From NCBI GenBank assembly GCA_023427125.1, contig JAEZBP010000663.1, positions 1 to 7,099 on the forward strand: a stretch of DNA of 7,099 nucleotides. Reading direction: 5' to 3'. Shown one piece after another: positions 4,793 to 7,099 of the stretch (position 1 is the stretch's first letter; every line of letters begins with the position of its first letter). The position numbers and the translations under genes are program-made. The DNA is from Pseudomonadota bacterium. GTDB taxonomy: Bacteria > Myxococcota_A > Polyangia > Polyangiales > Sandaracinaceae. The notes under the pieces were generated by a model that saw only the letters and a program-made list of their open reading frames with translations, was not told where the DNA came from and made no database searches.

Positions 4793-6820
4793 ATGGCCCG
4801 CACAATCAAGCTATCGTCCCTCCGAAACTTCGGAATCATCGCGCACGTCGACGCGGGAAAGACCACGCTCACCGAGCGGATCCTCCACGCCAGTGGCCGC
4901 GTCCATCGCGCCGGCGGCGTCGATGAGGGGACGACCACCACCGACTTCGACCCCGAGGAGCGAAGGCGCGGCATCACCATCGGCGCCGCCGCCGTGACCT
5001 GCTCGTGGAGCGGACACACGCTCACGCTCGTCGACACCCCCGGCCACGCCGACTTCACCGTCGAGGTGGAGCGCTCGCTGCGCGTGCTCGACGGCGCGGT
5101 CGTCGTGATCGACGGCGTCGCCGGCGTGGAGCCGCAGACCGAGAAGGTCTGGCGCCAGGCCGACCGGCACCGCGTCCCGCGCGTCGTCTTCGTCAACAAG
5201 CTCGATCGCGCGGGCGCCGATCTCGATCGCTCGGTGGCCTCGCTCGCCTCGCGCCTCGGCGTGAAGGCGGTCGTGGTCGCCTGCCCGATCGGGGCCGAGC
5301 GGGAGCTCGAGGGCGTGCTCGATCTCGTGCACGCTCGCGCGCTCGTGGGCGGCGAGGTCCGCGAGGTCCCTCGTGAGCTCCGAGGCGAGCTCGAGCAGCG
5401 CCGGCAGGCGCTGATCGAGGCGTGCGCGGAGGTCCACGAGGGCGTGCTCGAGGCGTGGGTCGCCGGCTCCGACATCGGACCTGCGCTCCTCCTCGAGGCG
5501 CTGCGACGCGGGACGCTCACCTCGCGCTTCGTGCCCGTGCTCGCGGGCGCGGCGGCGCTCGGCGCCGGCGTCCCTCTCCTGCTCGACGCGATCGTGGCGC
5601 TGCTCCCTGCGCCGGAGGAAGGCGAGCCCCTCGCCGACCTCGGAGGCGGTGAGCCGCGCTCGCGATCGCGTGAAGCTCCGCTCGCCGCGCTCTGCTTCAA
5701 GGTGTCGTTCGACGCCTTCGGAGCGCTCGCGTTCGTGCGGGTCTACGCAGGGACCTTGCGCCGGAGCGAGGTCGTCACCACCGGACGAGGCGATCGGCTG
5801 CGCGTCGGTCGGCTCGTGCGCCTCTTCGGCGGTCGCCGGGAGGACATCGACGAGGCGTGCGCCGGCGAGATCTGCGGTCTCGTCGGCGCGGAGCTCGCGA
5901 CGGGAGAGACGCTCTCCGATCCGGAGGCGCCGATCCTCCTCGAGCCCGTCTCGGTGCCCGAGCCCGTCGTGCGGGTCGCGCTCGAGCCGCGTACGCGTGG
6001 CGATCGCGATCGGCTCGGCGAGGCGCTGCGGCGGCTCCGCGTCGCCGATCCCTCGCTCGTGATCGCGAGCGACACCGACACAGGACAGACACTGCTCGCG
6101 GGCATGGGCGAGCTTCACCTCGACATCGCGGTGAAGCGGCTCGCCAGCGAGCACGGCGTCGAGGTCGCGATGGGCGCGCCGAAGGTGGCCTATCGCGAGA
6201 GCATCACGCGCGTGGCGCAGGTGGAGCACGTCCACAAGAAGATGACCGGCGGCCCCGGTCAGTTCGCGCACGTGATCCTCGAGGTCGCTCCCGCCGAGCG
6301 TGGCCGAGGCTTCAGCTTCGAAGACCGCGTCACGGGCGGCGCCATCCCGAAGGCCTTTCTTCCGGGCGTGCACAAGGGCTGCCTCCTCGCCGTGAGCAGC
6401 GGCGTGGTGGGCGGCTTCCCGGTGGTCGACGTGCGCGTGACCTTGCTCGGTGGCTCGTTCCACTCGAACGACTCGAGCGAGCTCGCGTTCCAGATCGCTG
6501 GTGAGCGCGCCTTCCAGGAGGCCTGCAAGCAAGCCGGGCCCGTGCTGCTCGAGCCGTGGATGCGGCTCGAGGTGCGCGTGCCTACCGAGAGCGTCGGCGC
6601 CGTCGCCGGCGATCTCTCCTCACGGCGCGGCCGCGTGATCGAGCTCCGGCACGATCCGCTCGGCCGGGTCATCGAAGCCGAGGTCCCGCTCGCGGAGATG
6701 TTCGTCTACGCCACGCGCCTCGGCAGCCTCACCGCAGGGCGAGGCACACACACCATGGAGCTCTCGCGCTACGCGCCGCTGCCCGACGCCCTCGTGGCGC
6801 GGGCGCTCGCCGGTCGATGA
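4793..6820 (+). CDS. Elongation factor G paralogue (translational GTPase, spd-type)
   Basis: This 675-residue protein is full-length EF-G, which moves tRNA and mRNA through the ribosome using GTP. G motifs: G1 AHVDAGKTT (17-25), G2 RGITI with Thr62, G3 DTPGH (81-85, catalytic His85), G4 NKLD (135-138) and G5 GAA (252-254). Domain II begins near 296, domain III contains AGMGELHLD (436-444), and domain IV starts at HKKMTGGPGQ (481-490) and keeps the tip histidine (His557 in SFHSNDSSELAF). Domain V holds SLTAGRGTHTME (645-656). G5 has Ala where most EF-Gs have Ser (GSA). The TTTTDFDPEE stretch before G2 and the HKKxTGGxGQ motif resemble mitochondrial EFG1 and the spd EF-Gs of spirochaetes, planctomycetes and deltaproteobacteria rather than the fusA-type of E. 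coli (704 residues); which spd subgroup cannot be settled by eye. It is not next to ribosomal protein or tuf genes in this window, which fits a paralogue. It could act in translocation, ribosome recycling, or a specialised condition. Confidence 0.95.
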   Translation: MARTIKLSSLRNFGIIAHVDAGKTTLTERILHASGRVHRAGGVDEGTTTTDFDPEERRRGITIGAAAVTCSWSGHTLTLVDTPGHADFTVEVERSLRVLDGAVVVIDGVAGVEPQTEKVWRQADRHRVPRVVFVNKLDRAGADLDRSVASLASRLGVKAVVVACPIGAERELEGVLDLVHARALVGGEVREVPRELRGELEQRRQALIEACAEVHEGVLEAWVAGSDIGPALLLEALRRGTLTSRFVPVLAGAAALGAGVPLLLDAIVALLPAPEEGEPLADLGGGEPRSRSREAPLAALCFKVSFDAFGALAFVRVYAGTLRRSEVVTTGRGDRLRVGRLVRLFGGRREDIDEACAGEICGLVGAELATGETLSDPEAPILLEPVSVPEPVVRVALEPRTRGDRDRLGEALRRLRVADPSLVIASDTDTGQTLLAGMGELHLDIAVKRLASEHGVEVAMGAPKVAYRESITRVAQVEHVHKKMTGGPGQFAHVILEVAPAERGRGFSFEDRVTGGAIPKAFLPGVHKGCLLAVSSGVVGGFPVVDVRVTLLGGSFHSNDSSELAFQIAGERAFQEACKQAGPVLLEPWMRLEVRVPTESVGAVAGDLSSRRGRVIELRHDPLGRVIEAEVPLAEMFVYATRLGSLTAGRGTHTMELSRYAPLPDALVARALAGR

Positions 6821-6831
6821 GCTCGCGGGAC

Positions 6832-6865
6832 GGGTGGCGCACCACGCTCGCGAGGCGCGCCACCC
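6832..6865. terminator. 9-bp stem-loop after the EF-G gene, probable bidirectional terminator
   Basis: GGGTGGCGC (6832-6840) and GCGCCACCC (6857-6865) form a perfect inverted repeat with a 16-nt loop, 11 bases after the EF-G stop and 41 bases from the stop of the convergent minus-strand gene. A pyrimidine-rich tail (TCCCCCGCTCT) follows on the plus strand, but there is no true U-tract. Position and symmetry favour termination from both sides. Confidence 0.6.
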
Positions 6866-6906
6866 TCCCCCGCTCTACCCGCCGTGCATCGCACGCGGAT
6901 CCAACG

Positions 6907-7099
6907 TCACGAAGGCCGCCTCCGCGCCGAGCTCCACGCGCGCCGCCGACGAGCCACGATGACGATCCCGATCGCGACGATCGCGCCAGGGAGCCCGCTC
7001 GAACCGCCGACCGCGCGGCAGCCGCAACCGTCGGGCGTGCTCGGGACGAGGCCTCCATCGATCCCCGTGGCACCCGCGTCGCCTCCCACCCCGGCGTCG
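6907..7099 (-). CDS. C-terminus of a MYXO-CTERM surface-sorted protein (partial)
   Basis: The frame is open from the right edge and ends at TGA (6909-6907), giving 63 full codons; most of the protein lies outside the window. It starts with a flexible Asp/Gly/Ala linker (DAGVGGDAGATGIDGG), then STPDGCGCRAVGG, one hydrophobic segment (LPGAIVAIGIVIVA), RRRR, and ten further residues (AWSSARRRPS). Cys-Gly-Cys plus a membrane segment plus an Arg cluster at the very C-terminus is the MYXO-CTERM sorting signal of myxobacteria. It is thought to be cut by a myxosortase-type intramembrane protease, leaving the protein anchored at the cell surface through Cys. The mature protein is therefore probably exported and surface-bound, but its function is not visible here. 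An in-frame GTG at 7089 is not taken as the start because the linker continues upstream of it. The residues after the Arg cluster make the tail longer than usual. Confidence 0.85.
   Translation of the reverse strand, partial: DAGVGGDAGATGIDGGLVPSTPDGCGCRAVGGSSGLPGAIVAIGIVIVARRRRAWSSARRRPS

Noticed and set aside
4811..6532. 573-codon open frame on the minus strand
   Set aside because: It lies entirely antisense to the EF-G gene and its composition (runs of Arg, His, Asp, Glu) is a shadow of the EF-G codons; no domain is visible.
1..7099. tRNA, rRNA, insertion sequences or attachment sites
   Set aside because: No cloverleaf, rRNA-like stretch, full transposase gene or terminal inverted repeat pair was seen on either strand.

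Overview
The window is very GC-rich (few A/T-rich patches, strong G/C at third codon positions) and looks like chromosomal DNA of a myxobacterium (Myxococcota, perhaps a Polyangia/Sandaracinus-type organism; the rank below phylum is inference). The best taxonomic marker is the right end, where a protein ends in a MYXO-CTERM-like tail: a Gly/Asp/Ala-rich linker, a CGCR motif, one membrane segment and an Arg cluster. An EF-G of the spirochaete/planctomycete/deltaproteobacterial ('spd') kind agrees with this.

Layout. (1) Positions 2-535, plus strand: the 3' end of a gene whose alternating hydrophobic/polar pattern suggests an outer-membrane beta-barrel. (2) Positions 536-794: a convergent gap with a repeat-built stem-loop that could end transcription from both sides. 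(3) Positions 4359-795, minus strand: a tightly coupled three-gene operon, read in the order SAM-dependent methyltransferase, MoxR-type AAA+ ATPase, and a 597-residue metallopeptidase/vWA protein. The junctions are TGATG (1-nt overlap) and GTGA (4-nt overlap). (4) Positions 4360-4792: a divergent intergenic region of 433 nt with a small doubtful ORF, a 15-bp tandem repeat, a stem-loop and a palindrome at the next gene's ribosome binding site. (5) Positions 4793-6820, plus strand: a 675-residue EF-G paralogue. (6) Positions 6821-6906: a convergent gap with a 9-bp stem-loop. (7) Positions 6907-7099, minus strand: the 3' end of the MYXO-CTERM protein.

The most interesting item is the operon. A MoxR ATPase next to a vWA protein is the arrangement of RavA-ViaA and related ATP-driven remodelling pairs: the ATPase engages the vWA partner, whose metal site is intact here. 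In this case the vWA protein carries two tandem copies of the putative metallopeptidase domain. The second copy has an intact HELLH...H zinc motif. The first copy keeps all three histidines but has HALLH, so the catalytic Glu is replaced by Ala, and two further conserved polar residues (an Asp and an Asn in copy 2) are also replaced. This looks like an active protease domain paired with a catalytically dead, possibly still metal-binding, copy. With a methyltransferase co-translated ahead of the ATPase, the three genes may form one uncharacterised protein-modification or remodelling module. Its substrate and role cannot be read from the sequence.
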